From assembly GCF_900117315.1 (NCBI RefSeq), contig NZ_LT630337.1, positions 1,208,409 to 1,272,408 on the forward strand: a stretch of 64,000 bases of DNA, in the 5' to 3' direction. Below, piece after piece: positions 56,235 to 64,000 of this stretch. The position numbers and the translations under genes are program-made. The notes below the pieces were generated by a model. The model ran no database searches and had not been told where the DNA came from. It saw nothing but the letters and a program-made list of their open reading frames with translations. The stretch comes from Bacillus massilinigeriensis (lineage in GTDB: Bacteria; Bacillota; Bacilli; Bacillales; Cytobacillaceae). The stretch's first letter is position 1. Every line of letters starts with the position of its first letter.

Positions 56235-56370
56235 AGCCATCCTCCTTCTAGTCTGTTTATTCATTCTATGTAATTCAATAATAAATCATTTAGTTTTCTC
56301 AAAAATACCATAAGTAAGATGAGGAACCTAATAAGTATATATTTTGCTCTAATTTTTAAACCTATTCTTA

Positions 56371-56399
56371 CTATAACTTGTGATCCTTCATCGTATCAA
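56371..56399 (-). promoter_or_regulatory. Candidate promoter of the ymfF run
   Basis: On the minus strand -35 TTGATA (56394-56399), 17-bp spacer, -10 TTATAG (56371-56376), about 135 bp before ymfF. Confidence 0.45.
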
Positions 56400-56430
56400 G
56401 TTTTGGATAAAATGGAAATAATGTGTGGGG

Positions 56431-56466
56431 TAAAAAAAACCTATCAGCCCGCAAGACTGATAGGTT
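56431..56466 (-). terminator. Intrinsic terminator after nupQ
   Basis: Stem AACCTATCAG / CTGATAGGTT with a 9-nt loop, eight T on the minus strand. Confidence 0.85.
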
Positions 56467-56475
56467 ATTAAATAA

Positions 56476-57435
56476 TTATCTTTGACCTTTAATATAAGGA
56501 ACACCATCTGCTTTAGGTGCTTCAGCACGGCCGATAAATCCTGCCAGTGCTAAAATTGTTAAGACATAAGGCGCAATATTTAAATATACATCTGGTACGT
56601 CTTTAAGGAATGGAACACTGGATCCGACAATACTTAAGCTTTGTGCAAAACCAAAGAATAGAGCTGCACCAAGTGCACCAATTGGATGCCACTTACCAAA
56701 TATCATCGCGGCCATTGCCATGAAACCTTGACCACTAATAGTTGCATGTCCAAAGTTCATTGTAATTGTTTCGGCATATACTGCTCCACCAAGACCACCA
56801 AGGAATCCACTTATTACAACTGCAAGATAACGCATTTTATAGACATTGACACCCATTGTGTCTGCGGCCATTGGGTGTTCACCGACAGAACGTAATCTTA
56901 AACCAAATGCGGTTTTATACAAAATATACCATCCTAGAATTGCAACACCAATTGCGATAAAAGAAGTGTAATACACATTAGAGAAGAGAAGTCTTCCAAT
57001 AATCGGTATATCACTTAAAATAGGAACATCTGTTTTATAAAAACGATCTGTAATTACGTCAGTTTGACCTTTGCCATACCATTTCTTTACTAGGAATATT
57101 GATAATCCTAGAGCTAAAAAGTTGATAGCAATACCACTGACCGTTTGGTCGGCTCTAAATGAAATGGAAGCAACGGCATGGATTAATGAAAAGGCACCAG
57201 CGATTATTGCTGCAACGAGTAGCGCTACCCATTTCGTAGAATCTCCAAGCGTGTCTGCAAATGTGAGGTTAAATACGATTGCAACAAATGCACCAAAGAT
57301 CATTAAACCTTCTAATCCGATGTTAATAACACCAGAACGTTCAGAGAAAACCCCACCTAATGCAGTAAATACAAGGGGAGCACCCATAAATATCGTAGAT
57401 GAAATTAGGAATTCTAATACCTGCATGAAATCCAT
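56476..57435 (-). CDS. nupQ: Nucleoside ABC transporter permease NupQ-like
   Basis: A 319-residue permease of the BPD_transp_2 (branched-chain/ribose) group with about eight or nine helices; the stretch GGVFSERSGVINIGLEGLMI and its GVNVYKMRY cytoplasmic loop are typical. In B. subtilis NupQ is one of two membrane subunits of the guanosine importer NupNOPQ. It follows nupP directly. The ATG at 57435 follows AAGGGGGC. Confidence 0.9.
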   Translation of the reverse strand: MDFMQVLEFLISSTIFMGAPLVFTALGGVFSERSGVINIGLEGLMIFGAFVAIVFNLTFADTLGDSTKWVALLVAAIIAGAFSLIHAVASISFRADQTVSGIAINFLALGLSIFLVKKWYGKGQTDVITDRFYKTDVPILSDIPIIGRLLFSNVYYTSFIAIGVAILGWYILYKTAFGLRLRSVGEHPMAADTMGVNVYKMRYLAVVISGFLGGLGGAVYAETITMNFGHATISGQGFMAMAAMIFGKWHPIGALGAALFFGFAQSLSIVGSSVPFLKDVPDVYLNIAPYVLTILALAGFIGRAEAPKADGVPYIKGQR

Positions 57436-58485
57436 TTATTTCGCCCCCTTTTTAAAGCGATTAATTGTCCATGTAATAATATAACTAGATGCAACGAAGA
57501 AAAGGATTAATGCGATAACAATATCAACTAATTCATTTGGAACTCCGACTTCAAGAGGCATATTTAATGCACCAATCTTTAAGCTTCCAAATAGAATTGC
57601 ACCGATAATAACACCGATTGCTGAGTTTGCTCCTAAAAGGGCCACTGCGATACCATCAAAACCTACGCCAGTGAAGGCCGATTTTATGGAAGCATATTCA
57701 AAGGTTCCTAAACCTTCCATTGCCCCTCCTAGACCCGCAAAGGCACCGGAAATAACCATGGATAGAATAATGTTTCTACTTACATTCATCCCGGCATATT
57801 GAGAAGCATGTTGGTTAAATCCAACCGAACGTAGCTCATATCCCATTGTTGTTTTTTCAAGAAGAAACCACATAATGAAAGCGGCAATAAGAGCGATAAA
57901 GATACCTATATGCATCCTAGAATAATCAGTTAATCCTTCTAAAATAGATGAGCGAAGGGAAGCTGAACCATGAATCTTTTCTGTAGTATCGCCTTTAGCG
58001 ATGGCATGAATAAAAGCATTTGTCACATGTAAAGCAACATAGTTCATCATAATTGTAACGATAACTTCGTGAACCTTTAGCTTTGCTTTTAATAAACCGG
58101 GAAGGAATGCCCATAGCGCCCCTGCTACAGTAGCTGCTAATAAAGCTAAAGGCAAGTGGATAATTTTTGGTAAATCGAATGTGACTCCGACCCAAACAGC
58201 TGCTGTCCAACCAACGATAAATTGTCCTTCAACACCGATATTGAAGAGACCTGTTTTAAATGCAAATGCAACAGCTAAACCTGCCAATATATATGGTGTA
58301 ATCTGTCTTACTGTTTCCCCGACATAATATACTTCACCAAATATTCCATTCCAAAGTGCTGCATAGCCACTAATCGGATTATAGCCACTAATTACCATGA
58401 TAATTCCTCCGGCTATAATCCCTAGTAATACTGATATTACTGGAACAATTATTCTTTGTATGCGATTAGACATGGCTCTCTTCAC
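57436..58485 (-). CDS. nupP: Nucleoside ABC transporter permease NupP-like
   Basis: A 349-residue permease with about ten hydrophobic segments and the same loop (GMNVSRNIILSMV) as its partner. The open frame starts with GTG at 58485, but an ATG at 58473 overlaps the end of nupO by 8 nt and is also possible (SNRIQRIIVPV). It pairs with NupQ. Confidence 0.9.
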   Translation of the reverse strand: MKRAMSNRIQRIIVPVISVLLGIIAGGIIMVISGYNPISGYAALWNGIFGEVYYVGETVRQITPYILAGLAVAFAFKTGLFNIGVEGQFIVGWTAAVWVGVTFDLPKIIHLPLALLAATVAGALWAFLPGLLKAKLKVHEVIVTIMMNYVALHVTNAFIHAIAKGDTTEKIHGSASLRSSILEGLTDYSRMHIGIFIALIAAFIMWFLLEKTTMGYELRSVGFNQHASQYAGMNVSRNIILSMVISGAFAGLGGAMEGLGTFEYASIKSAFTGVGFDGIAVALLGANSAIGVIIGAILFGSLKIGALNMPLEVGVPNELVDIVIALILFFVASSYIITWTINRFKKGAK

Positions 58486-60001
58486 CTGCTCCCTTACCTT
58501 TACTTCCCGCCATTAATAAGCCAAGTTCTTGTTCAGTTGTCTCTTTAGGGTTTACAATGGCAACGATTTGACCCTCGAAAATGACAGCTATACGATCACT
58601 TACATTCATGACTTCATCAAGTTCAAATGAAACTAGTAACACAGCTCTACCATGGTCTCTTTGTTCAATCAAGCGTTTATGAATAAATTCAATTGCTCCA
58701 ACATCCAAACCACGAGTAGGCTGAGCTGCAATAAGTAAATCTGGATTTCTATCTACTTCCCGCCCAATAATCGCCTTTTGTTGGTTACCCCCCGATAGCG
58801 AGCGAGCTAATGTTCTTTCACTAGGTGTACGGACATCAAATTCCTTAATAACTTTAGATGCCTGCTCATAGATTTTTTTGAAGTTTAAAATCCCTGACTT
58901 GGAATATGGAGGCTTATAATAGGTTTGTAAGACCATATTCTCTGCAATTGGATAATCCAGCACAAGTCCATGTTTGTGCCGGTCTTGAGGAATGTGTCCA
59001 ACACCGGATTCAGCAATTTTTCTTGGTGTTAAATTACGTATTTCTTTTCCATTAATTTTTACTGAACCACTTTCAGATTTTCTGAGTCCTGTAATGGCTT
59101 CGATTAATTCAGTTTGACCATTACCATCGACTCCAGCAATCCCAACAATCTCACCGGCGCGAACAGAAAGGCTAAGACCCTTAACCGCTTCAATTCCCCG
59201 TGAATCTTTGACCACTAGGTTATCTACTTCTAAAACTACATCTTTTGGTTCTGCAGGAGTTTTTTCGGTTTTAAAGACAACATCACGGCCAACCATCAAG
59301 CTTGCTAGCTCATGTACATTTGTATCAGAAACATTTAGTGTACCAATCCCTTTTCCTTTACGAATAACAGTTACTCGGTCACTTACCTCCATGATTTCTT
59401 TCAATTTATGAGTAATTAATATGATGGATTTTCCCTCTTTAATCAGGGTTTTCATGATCCCAATAAATTCTACAATTTCTTGTGGAGTTAACACAGCGGT
59501 TGGTTCATCAAAAATAAGGATTTCAGCACCGCGGTAGAGTGTTTTCAAAATCTCTACACGTTGCTGCATACCAACTGTAATATCAGAAATTTTGGCTTGT
59601 GGATCTACAGCTAAACCATATCGTTCCGAGATTTCTCTTACCTCTTTTTCAGCTCTCTTAATGTCTACCGTTGTACCTTTTTTTGGTTCTTTCCCAAGAA
59701 TAATATTTTCAGTAACAGTAAATTTGTCAACCAACATAAAATGCTGATGAACCATTCCAATTCCTAAATCGTTAGCGATGTTTGGATTGGTAATTTTTAC
59801 GGGCTTACCCTTCACGCGGATTTCTCCTTGTTCGGGTTGATACAACCCAAACAAAACATTCATTAATGTAGATTTTCCAGCACCATTTTCACCGAGCAGA
59901 GCATGTATTTCTCCTTTTCTCAGCTGCAGGGTAATATTGTCGTTTGCAACGAAACCAGAAAACTCTTTACGAATGTTAAGCATTTCAATTACGTATTCCA
60001 C
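58466..60001 (-). CDS. nupO: Nucleoside ABC transporter ATPase NupO-like (two ATP-binding domains)
   Basis: A 511-residue twin ABC ATPase. Domain 1 has Walker A GENGAGKST (37-45), domain 2 has the variant GVDGNGQTE and the signature LSGGNQQKAIIGRE. The first-half signature is VGMQQR, also variant. Two sites per chain is normal for ribose/nucleoside importers. The start is a GTG at 60001 behind AAGGAG. A 215-bp gap with a strong hairpin separates it from the binding protein gene. Confidence 0.93.
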   Translation of the reverse strand: MEYVIEMLNIRKEFSGFVANDNITLQLRKGEIHALLGENGAGKSTLMNVLFGLYQPEQGEIRVKGKPVKITNPNIANDLGIGMVHQHFMLVDKFTVTENIILGKEPKKGTTVDIKRAEKEVREISERYGLAVDPQAKISDITVGMQQRVEILKTLYRGAEILIFDEPTAVLTPQEIVEFIGIMKTLIKEGKSIILITHKLKEIMEVSDRVTVIRKGKGIGTLNVSDTNVHELASLMVGRDVVFKTEKTPAEPKDVVLEVDNLVVKDSRGIEAVKGLSLSVRAGEIVGIAGVDGNGQTELIEAITGLRKSESGSVKINGKEIRNLTPRKIAESGVGHIPQDRHKHGLVLDYPIAENMVLQTYYKPPYSKSGILNFKKIYEQASKVIKEFDVRTPSERTLARSLSGGNQQKAIIGREVDRNPDLLIAAQPTRGLDVGAIEFIHKRLIEQRDHGRAVLLVSFELDEVMNVSDRIAVIFEGQIVAIVNPKETTEQELGLLMAGSKGKGAGEESHV

Positions 60002-60170
60002 CCTGTTTCACTCCTTAAAACAAACTAATAATCTTGTAGGTTGTTAGAGGTCTTACCTCATATGTACAAAAAACTATACGATTTATTAGGTAAAATCCTA
60101 AAGGAAGAATAGAAATCGTTTTTCCATTTTCAATTCTTCCCTTGTGATTTTATAGAACAGTTTTAGAAAA

Positions 60171-60203
60171 TCAAGGGCTATCATCTAAAGAAATAGCCCT
60201 TGA
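60171..60203 (-). other. Intercistronic hairpin between nupN and nupO
   Basis: Perfect 11-bp stem TCAAGGGCTAT / ATAGCCCTTGA with an 11-nt loop and a short TTTTCT tail on the minus strand. It could act as a partial terminator and stabilise the binding-protein message. Confidence 0.6.
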
Positions 60204-60216
60204 AACCTTACATCAA

Positions 60217-61299
60217 TTATTTAATGAAGTTATTTAATTCATCAATTGTTTGAGGAACTTCTACTTCACCGTTTTTAATCTTAGCTGTCCATTCCTCAAC
60301 AGCCTTTTTCATATCATCTGTTAAATTATCTTGAGATGGAGCGATTCCGATAGCATTTTCTTCAAGACCATATGCTAGTACTTCTCCACCAGGGAATTTT
60401 CCGTCTTTTGCTTTTTGAGTTACGTCTTTAACAGCGATATCAACACGTTTAACCATTGAAGTTAAAGCGATGTTCGTATTTTCATCAACTTTACCTAGGT
60501 CATATTGGTCTTTATCAACACCGATTGCCCAGATATTTTTGCTTGAATCTTTTTTCTTTAATTCTACTGCTTCAGCAAACATACCTTCACCAGTACCACC
60601 TGCTGCATGATAAATTACGTCAACACCAGACCCGTACATTTTACCAGCAATAGACTTACCTTTTGCAGCATCAGCGAAAGAAGCCGCGTATTCTACATCT
60701 ACAGTAGCTTTAGGGTTAACAGATTTTACACCTGCAATAAAGCCAACTTCAAATTTTTTGATAAGGTCACTATCTACGCCACCAATAAATCCAACTTTAT
60801 TAGATTTTGTAGCTAATCCAGCAACAACTCCAACAAGGAATGAACCTTGATGTTCCTTAAATGTAATGCTAGCAACATTTGGTTGTTCTACAACTGAGTC
60901 AACAATTGCAAAATTTGTATCTGTACGTTGTTTAGCAATTTCTTCAACTGGTTTTTGTAGAAGGAAACCAATACCGAAGATTAAGTTGAATTTTTCACGA
61001 GCTAAACGTTGAAGGTTAGTTGTATAGTCAGCATCGGATTTAGATTGAAGGTAGTCATATCCACCTTTACCCTTCTCCAATCCATTTTCTTCACCCCAGG
61101 CAGAAAGGCCTTCCCAAGCTGATTGGTTAAAGGATTTATCATCAACCCCACCAACATCTGTAACCATTGCAGCTGAGAATTTGCTCTCTTCTTTTCCTTT
61201 ATCAGCTGTAGTGTCTTTTTCACTATTGCCACAAGCACCCAAAATTGTTCCTGCAGCTAAAACAAGTGATAGCGCTAAACCAAATTTACGCTTTTTCAA
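60217..61299 (-). CDS. nupN: Nucleoside-binding lipoprotein NupN-like (BMP family)
   Basis: A 360-residue BMP/Med-type lipoprotein. The signal peptide ends in lipobox L20-G21-A22-C23. The mature part has [16 protein letters not shown], typical of this family, which binds purine nucleosides. The start is a TTG at 61299, 8 nt after GGGGG. It leads the importer genes and follows the GntR regulator by 86 bp. Confidence 0.93.
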   Translation of the reverse strand: MKKRKFGLALSLVLAAGTILGACGNSEKDTTADKGKEESKFSAAMVTDVGGVDDKSFNQSAWEGLSAWGEENGLEKGKGGYDYLQSKSDADYTTNLQRLAREKFNLIFGIGFLLQKPVEEIAKQRTDTNFAIVDSVVEQPNVASITFKEHQGSFLVGVVAGLATKSNKVGFIGGVDSDLIKKFEVGFIAGVKSVNPKATVDVEYAASFADAAKGKSIAGKMYGSGVDVIYHAAGGTGEGMFAEAVELKKKDSSKNIWAIGVDKDQYDLGKVDENTNIALTSMVKRVDIAVKDVTQKAKDGKFPGGEVLAYGLEENAIGIAPSQDNLTDDMKKAVEEWTAKIKNGEVEVPQTIDELNNFIK

Positions 61300-61385
61300 G
61301 GATGTTACCCCCTATTTTTTATTTTGATTTGGTAGAAATGTGCTCTAAACTTGCGTCAAAATGTAGTTTTTCCAGTTCTGCTGAA

Positions 61386-62114
61386 TTACATTCTTTTTCG
61401 TAGAACGTGGAAACTAAATTTGTCTGCTCGAAAGTAATTGACTGAATACAGAATGGGTTCATCCATCTCATCGTAATGCATTTGCTTTAACACAAGTAAA
61501 GCGCATTCATGTCCACAATTAAGAATTGGTGAAATCTTTGGATGATAACCAATGGGTTCTATCTGGGCAACAGCATATGTAACTTTCCGATTTGAAACAT
61601 CTTCTAAAATACTAAAAATAGATGTTTCGATTTGTGATAACCTGGTAGGCAAAATTTTTCCTGGTATCTTATCCACACAATATACCACCGGGTCACCATT
61701 TGCCGTTCTTACCCTTTCAATCACAACCATTTCTTCATCCTTTAAACATGAGAATCGACGAATATCCTTTTCTGTAGCCAGATGTATTTCAGAGCTTAGA
61801 AAAATAGTACCAGGTTCCATTCCAGCCTGTTCAATCATAGCAGTGACACTTTGCAATTGTTCAATACCAGAGGTAAACAAGGGCTTTGAATTAACAAAGG
61901 TTCCAACACCATGGCGCCTAATAATCACGTTTTCTTCTTCAAGAATACGCAACGCTTCCCGTAGTGTTGCCCTGCTTACACCAAGCTGTTTGGCTAAGTC
62001 AAATTCTGAAGGCAATTTTTCTTTTTCTTTATAAATGCCATTCTCAATATCTTGCTTTAACCGATCGATAACTTGTAAATACAAATGCCGATTATCTGCC
62101 TTAATTGATGACAT
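61386..62114 (-). CDS. ymfC: GntR-family regulator YmfC
   Basis: A 242-residue GntR/HutC-type regulator: winged helix at about residues 8-70 ([20 protein letters not shown], then [20 protein letters not shown]), then a UTRA effector domain (about 90-235). The ATG at 62114 follows GGGGGAG by 7 nt; the open frame begins 11 codons earlier. It lies upstream of the nucleoside importer genes on the same strand, and a palindrome sits 30 bp before its start, so it likely controls itself and the importer. Confidence 0.9.
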   Translation of the reverse strand: MSSIKADNRHLYLQVIDRLKQDIENGIYKEKEKLPSEFDLAKQLGVSRATLREALRILEEENVIIRRHGVGTFVNSKPLFTSGIEQLQSVTAMIEQAGMEPGTIFLSSEIHLATEKDIRRFSCLKDEEMVVIERVRTANGDPVVYCVDKIPGKILPTRLSQIETSIFSILEDVSNRKVTYAVAQIEPIGYHPKISPILNCGHECALLVLKQMHYDEMDEPILYSVNYFRADKFSFHVLRKRM

Positions 62115-62143
62115 GAAGGAACTCCCCCAGTTTTTCTCTTTAG

Positions 62144-62161
62144 ACATCAGACCTCTGATGT
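62144..62161. promoter_or_regulatory. Candidate operator of YmfC
   Basis: ACATCAGA-CC-TCTGATGT, two perfect 8-bp inverted arms with a 2-bp centre, 30 bp upstream of ymfC. Half-sites TCTGAT also occur near 62258-62292. Confidence 0.55.
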
Positions 62162-62237
62162 TTTACCATTCCTACTAATCGTCAATAATATACCATTTTT
62201 TCTATTATAAATAAATAGAGATTATAAATTTTTCTCG

Positions 62238-62266
62238 ATTATGTCATAATTCTATTAATCAGACAA
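62238..62266 (-). promoter_or_regulatory. Candidate promoter of ymfC
   Basis: On the minus strand -35 TTGTCT (62261-62266), 17-bp spacer, -10 CATAAT (62238-62243). A second TATATT lies nearer the gene. Confidence 0.5.
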
Positions 62267-62330
62267 AGTCAGTAATATCAATAGTTCTGATGTGAACCCC
62301 TGATAAATAAAGCGTTTTCATAACTTAGCT

Positions 62331-62377
62331 AAAAAAAACTTGAATGGAATGATTTGTAAATTCATTCTATTCAAGTT
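62331..62377 (-). terminator. Intrinsic terminator after spoIIIE
   Basis: Long stem AACTTGAATAGAATGA / TCATTCCATTCAAGTT with a 9-nt loop, T-run on the minus strand. Confidence 0.85.
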
Positions 62378-62444
62378 AATTTTTTATGAACTTTTTATAT
62401 TGTTATGAATCATTGATATGAATTAGTACTAATCCTGTATCTTT

Positions 62445-64000
62445 CTAAAATGAAGAACTAGCCTCCTCCGAGGACTTTGGCATAAGCACTGCTCTAGGCT
62501 TACTCCCTTCATATGGACCTACAACTCCTCTTAATTCCATTTCATCAATCAGCCTAGCTGCTCTAGTGTATCCAATTCTAAACCTTCGCTGTAGCATTGA
62601 AACAGAAGCGGTTTGCATTTCTATAACTAAATCCACTGCAGCATTGTATAATTCATCGTCTACCTCAGAATTCATTTCTGGAATATCATCTGGAATCATT
62701 TCCTGTTGATACTGCGCCTTTTGCTGTGAGATAACAAAGTCAACAACCTCTTCCACTTCGTCATCTGATAAAAAGGCACCTTGAACACGGATTGGTTTCG
62801 AGGCCCCGACAGGCATAAACAGCATATCACCTCTGCCAAGAAGTTTCTCGGCTCCACCCATATCTAAAATAGTCCGTGAATCGGTTTGGGAGGAAACTGC
62901 GAAGGCAATTCTAGACGGGATATTTGCCTTTATTACACCCGTTATAACATCCACTGATGGTCTCTGGGTTGCGATAATGAGATGGATACCAGCCGCACGT
63001 GCCATTTGTGCTAGACGTGTAATCGCATCCTCAACATCAGATGAAGCAACCATCATCAAATCCGCAAGCTCATCTACTATCACTACAATAAAAGGTAGTA
63101 AGGGTTGTTTATCATTTTCTTCAGCATTGTGTCTCTTCACGTGATCGTTATAACCTTCGATATTCCTTGTACCAGTATGAGAAAAGAGTTCATAGCGTCT
63201 TTCCATTTCATTTACAACCTTCATTAATGCTTGCGCAGCCTTCTTAGGATTTGTAACAACTGGGGCTAACAGGTGTGGAACTCCATTATAGACATTTAAT
63301 TCAACCATTTTTGGGTCGATCATCATCAATTTCACTTCATGTGGTTTCGCCCTCATGAGAATACTTGTAATGATTCCATTGATGCACACACTTTTTCCAC
63401 TACCTGTAGCTCCTGCCACTAAGAGATGGGGCATTTTGTTTAATTCCGCAAGAACTGCTTCCCCTGTGATATCCCTCCCTAAACCAATCAAAAGCTTGGA
63501 ATCTGGTTTTTCATTCTGTGTTGTTTCAATAACCTCTCTTAATGAAACCATGGCGACTTCAGAATTTGGCACTTCAATTCCTACTGCTGATTTTCCTGGT
63601 ATAGGTGCTTCGATACGGATATCCTTTGCTGCTAGCGCAAGTGCAATATCATCACTAAGATTCACAATTTTACTCACCTTTACCCCAACATCCGGATGGA
63701 CCTCATACTTTGTTACAGCTGGTCCAAGATGAACTTGTGTCACACGAGCCTTAACACCAAAGCTCTGAAATGTTCTTTCAAGCTTGGCTGCATTAGCATG
63801 AATCATTTCATATTCCCCACTTTGGTCCGCATGTCTTGGGAATTTTAATATATTCATAGGTGGTAATTGATAATCAACATTTTCAACTTCAGTAAATGAA
63901 ATTGGTGGAGAGTGGTCCTCTACCTCTTCAGTTTCGATTTCTTTTATTTGTTCTCTCTGATTATTCTCATTAGCATGGGGTGGATGATTGACTTTTTGTG
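62445..64000 (-). CDS. spoIIIE: DNA translocase SpoIIIE/FtsK, 5' part cut by window edge
   Basis: The visible 517 or so C-terminal residues cover the motor and gamma domains. Walker A is [10 protein letters not shown], Walker B is [14 protein letters not shown], and the gamma domain ([20 protein letters not shown]) reads the orientation sequences. SpoIIIE pumps the chromosome into the forespore. An ATG at 63857 (NILKFPRH) is not the start: the frame stays open to the window edge and reads [14 protein letters not shown], the usual linker before the motor domain. The membrane domain lies right of the window. It precedes ymfC as in B. subtilis. Confidence 0.95.
   Translation of the reverse strand, partial: QKVNHPPHANENNQREQIKEIETEEVEDHSPPISFTEVENVDYQLPPMNILKFPRHADQSGEYEMIHANAAKLERTFQSFGVKARVTQVHLGPAVTKYEVHPDVGVKVSKIVNLSDDIALALAAKDIRIEAPIPGKSAVGIEVPNSEVAMVSLREVIETTQNEKPDSKLLIGLGRDITGEAVLAELNKMPHLLVAGATGSGKSVCINGIITSILMRAKPHEVKLMMIDPKMVELNVYNGVPHLLAPVVTNPKKAAQALMKVVNEMERRYELFSHTGTRNIEGYNDHVKRHNAEENDKQPLLPFIVVIVDELADLMMVASSDVEDAITRLAQMARAAGIHLIIATQRPSVDVITGVIKANIPSRIAFAVSSQTDSRTILDMGGAEKLLGRGDMLFMPVGASKPIRVQGAFLSDDEVEEVVDFVISQQKAQYQQEMIPDDIPEMNSEVDDELYNAAVDLVIEMQTASVSMLQRRFRIGYTRAARLIDEMELRGVVGPYEGSKPRAVLMPKSSEEASSSF

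Larger units (their letters stand above)
62115..62444. other. Intergenic region between spoIIIE and ymfC
   Basis: 330 bp with the ymfC promoter and operator, and the spoIIIE terminator at 62331-62377. Confidence 0.6.

Noticed and set aside
63857-63859. ATG as the start of spoIIIE
   Set aside because: The reading frame continues upstream to the window edge with the usual linker sequence before the motor domain.

Overview
This window looks like chromosome from a low-GC, Gram-positive, endospore-forming member of the Bacillaceae. The evidence is the set of sporulation genes (sirA, spoVK, cotE, ricA, spoVS, spoIIIE, a Spo0E-type phosphatase), strong AAGGAGG ribosome binding sites, sigma-A promoters, LexA boxes of the Bacillus type, and gene order that follows Bacillus subtilis over long stretches. 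I cannot name the species. No rRNA, tRNA, CRISPR array, insertion sequence or complete prophage is visible.

Layout. 1-5300: a carbohydrate uptake operon on the minus strand (ABC lipoprotein, two permeases, LacI-type regulator, ROK sugar kinase cut by the window edge). Its control region holds a promoter, a cre-like site and three GAAACC-centred operators. 5400-7900: cytochrome c maturation genes ccdA, ccdB, ccdC and a Spo0E-like gene. 7900-11700: a heterodimeric ABC exporter pair of BmrC/BmrD type behind a possible attenuator. 11700-16950: yneF, sirA, tkt, ynzC, yneB, yneA and lexA, including the SOS control region. 17000-21700: an accessory patch with a small phage-type holin gene and two tandem SH3b/glucosaminidase cell-wall hydrolases. 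21900-26450: glnA, glnR, ynbB, hflX. 26770-28500: a TerC-family membrane protein and a ZnT9-like cation transporter, convergent. 28600-40700: spoVK, hfq, miaA, mreBH, an unknown membrane protein, mutL, mutS, cotE, ricA, miaB. 41000-43600: korB and korA, a 2-oxoacid:ferredoxin oxidoreductase. 43950-48250: spoVS, ymdB, rny, recA. 48500-56240: the ymfF-H-I-J-K-rodZ-pgsA-cinA run. 56470-62120: a nupNOPQ-type nucleoside ABC importer behind a GntR regulator. 62445 to the end: spoIIIE/ftsK, cut by the window edge.

Functional themes. DNA damage response (lexA, yneA, yneB, ynzC, recA, mutSL), RNA metabolism (hfq, rny, ricA, miaA, miaB, ymdB), sporulation control, cell-wall and shape genes (mreBH, rodZ, hydrolases) and nutrient import make up most of the window. 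Most of it is conserved core. The parts most worth a second look are: an orphan terminator with a C-rich leader between mutL and a membrane protein gene (a possible small RNA), the possible attenuator of the exporter pair, a 13-bp motif recurring in three terminator regions, the multi-operator sugar promoter, and the holin plus tandem glucosaminidase patch.

Many start codons were moved downstream of the longest open frame because a good ribosome binding site and the known family N-terminus agreed. These choices are noted in each entry.
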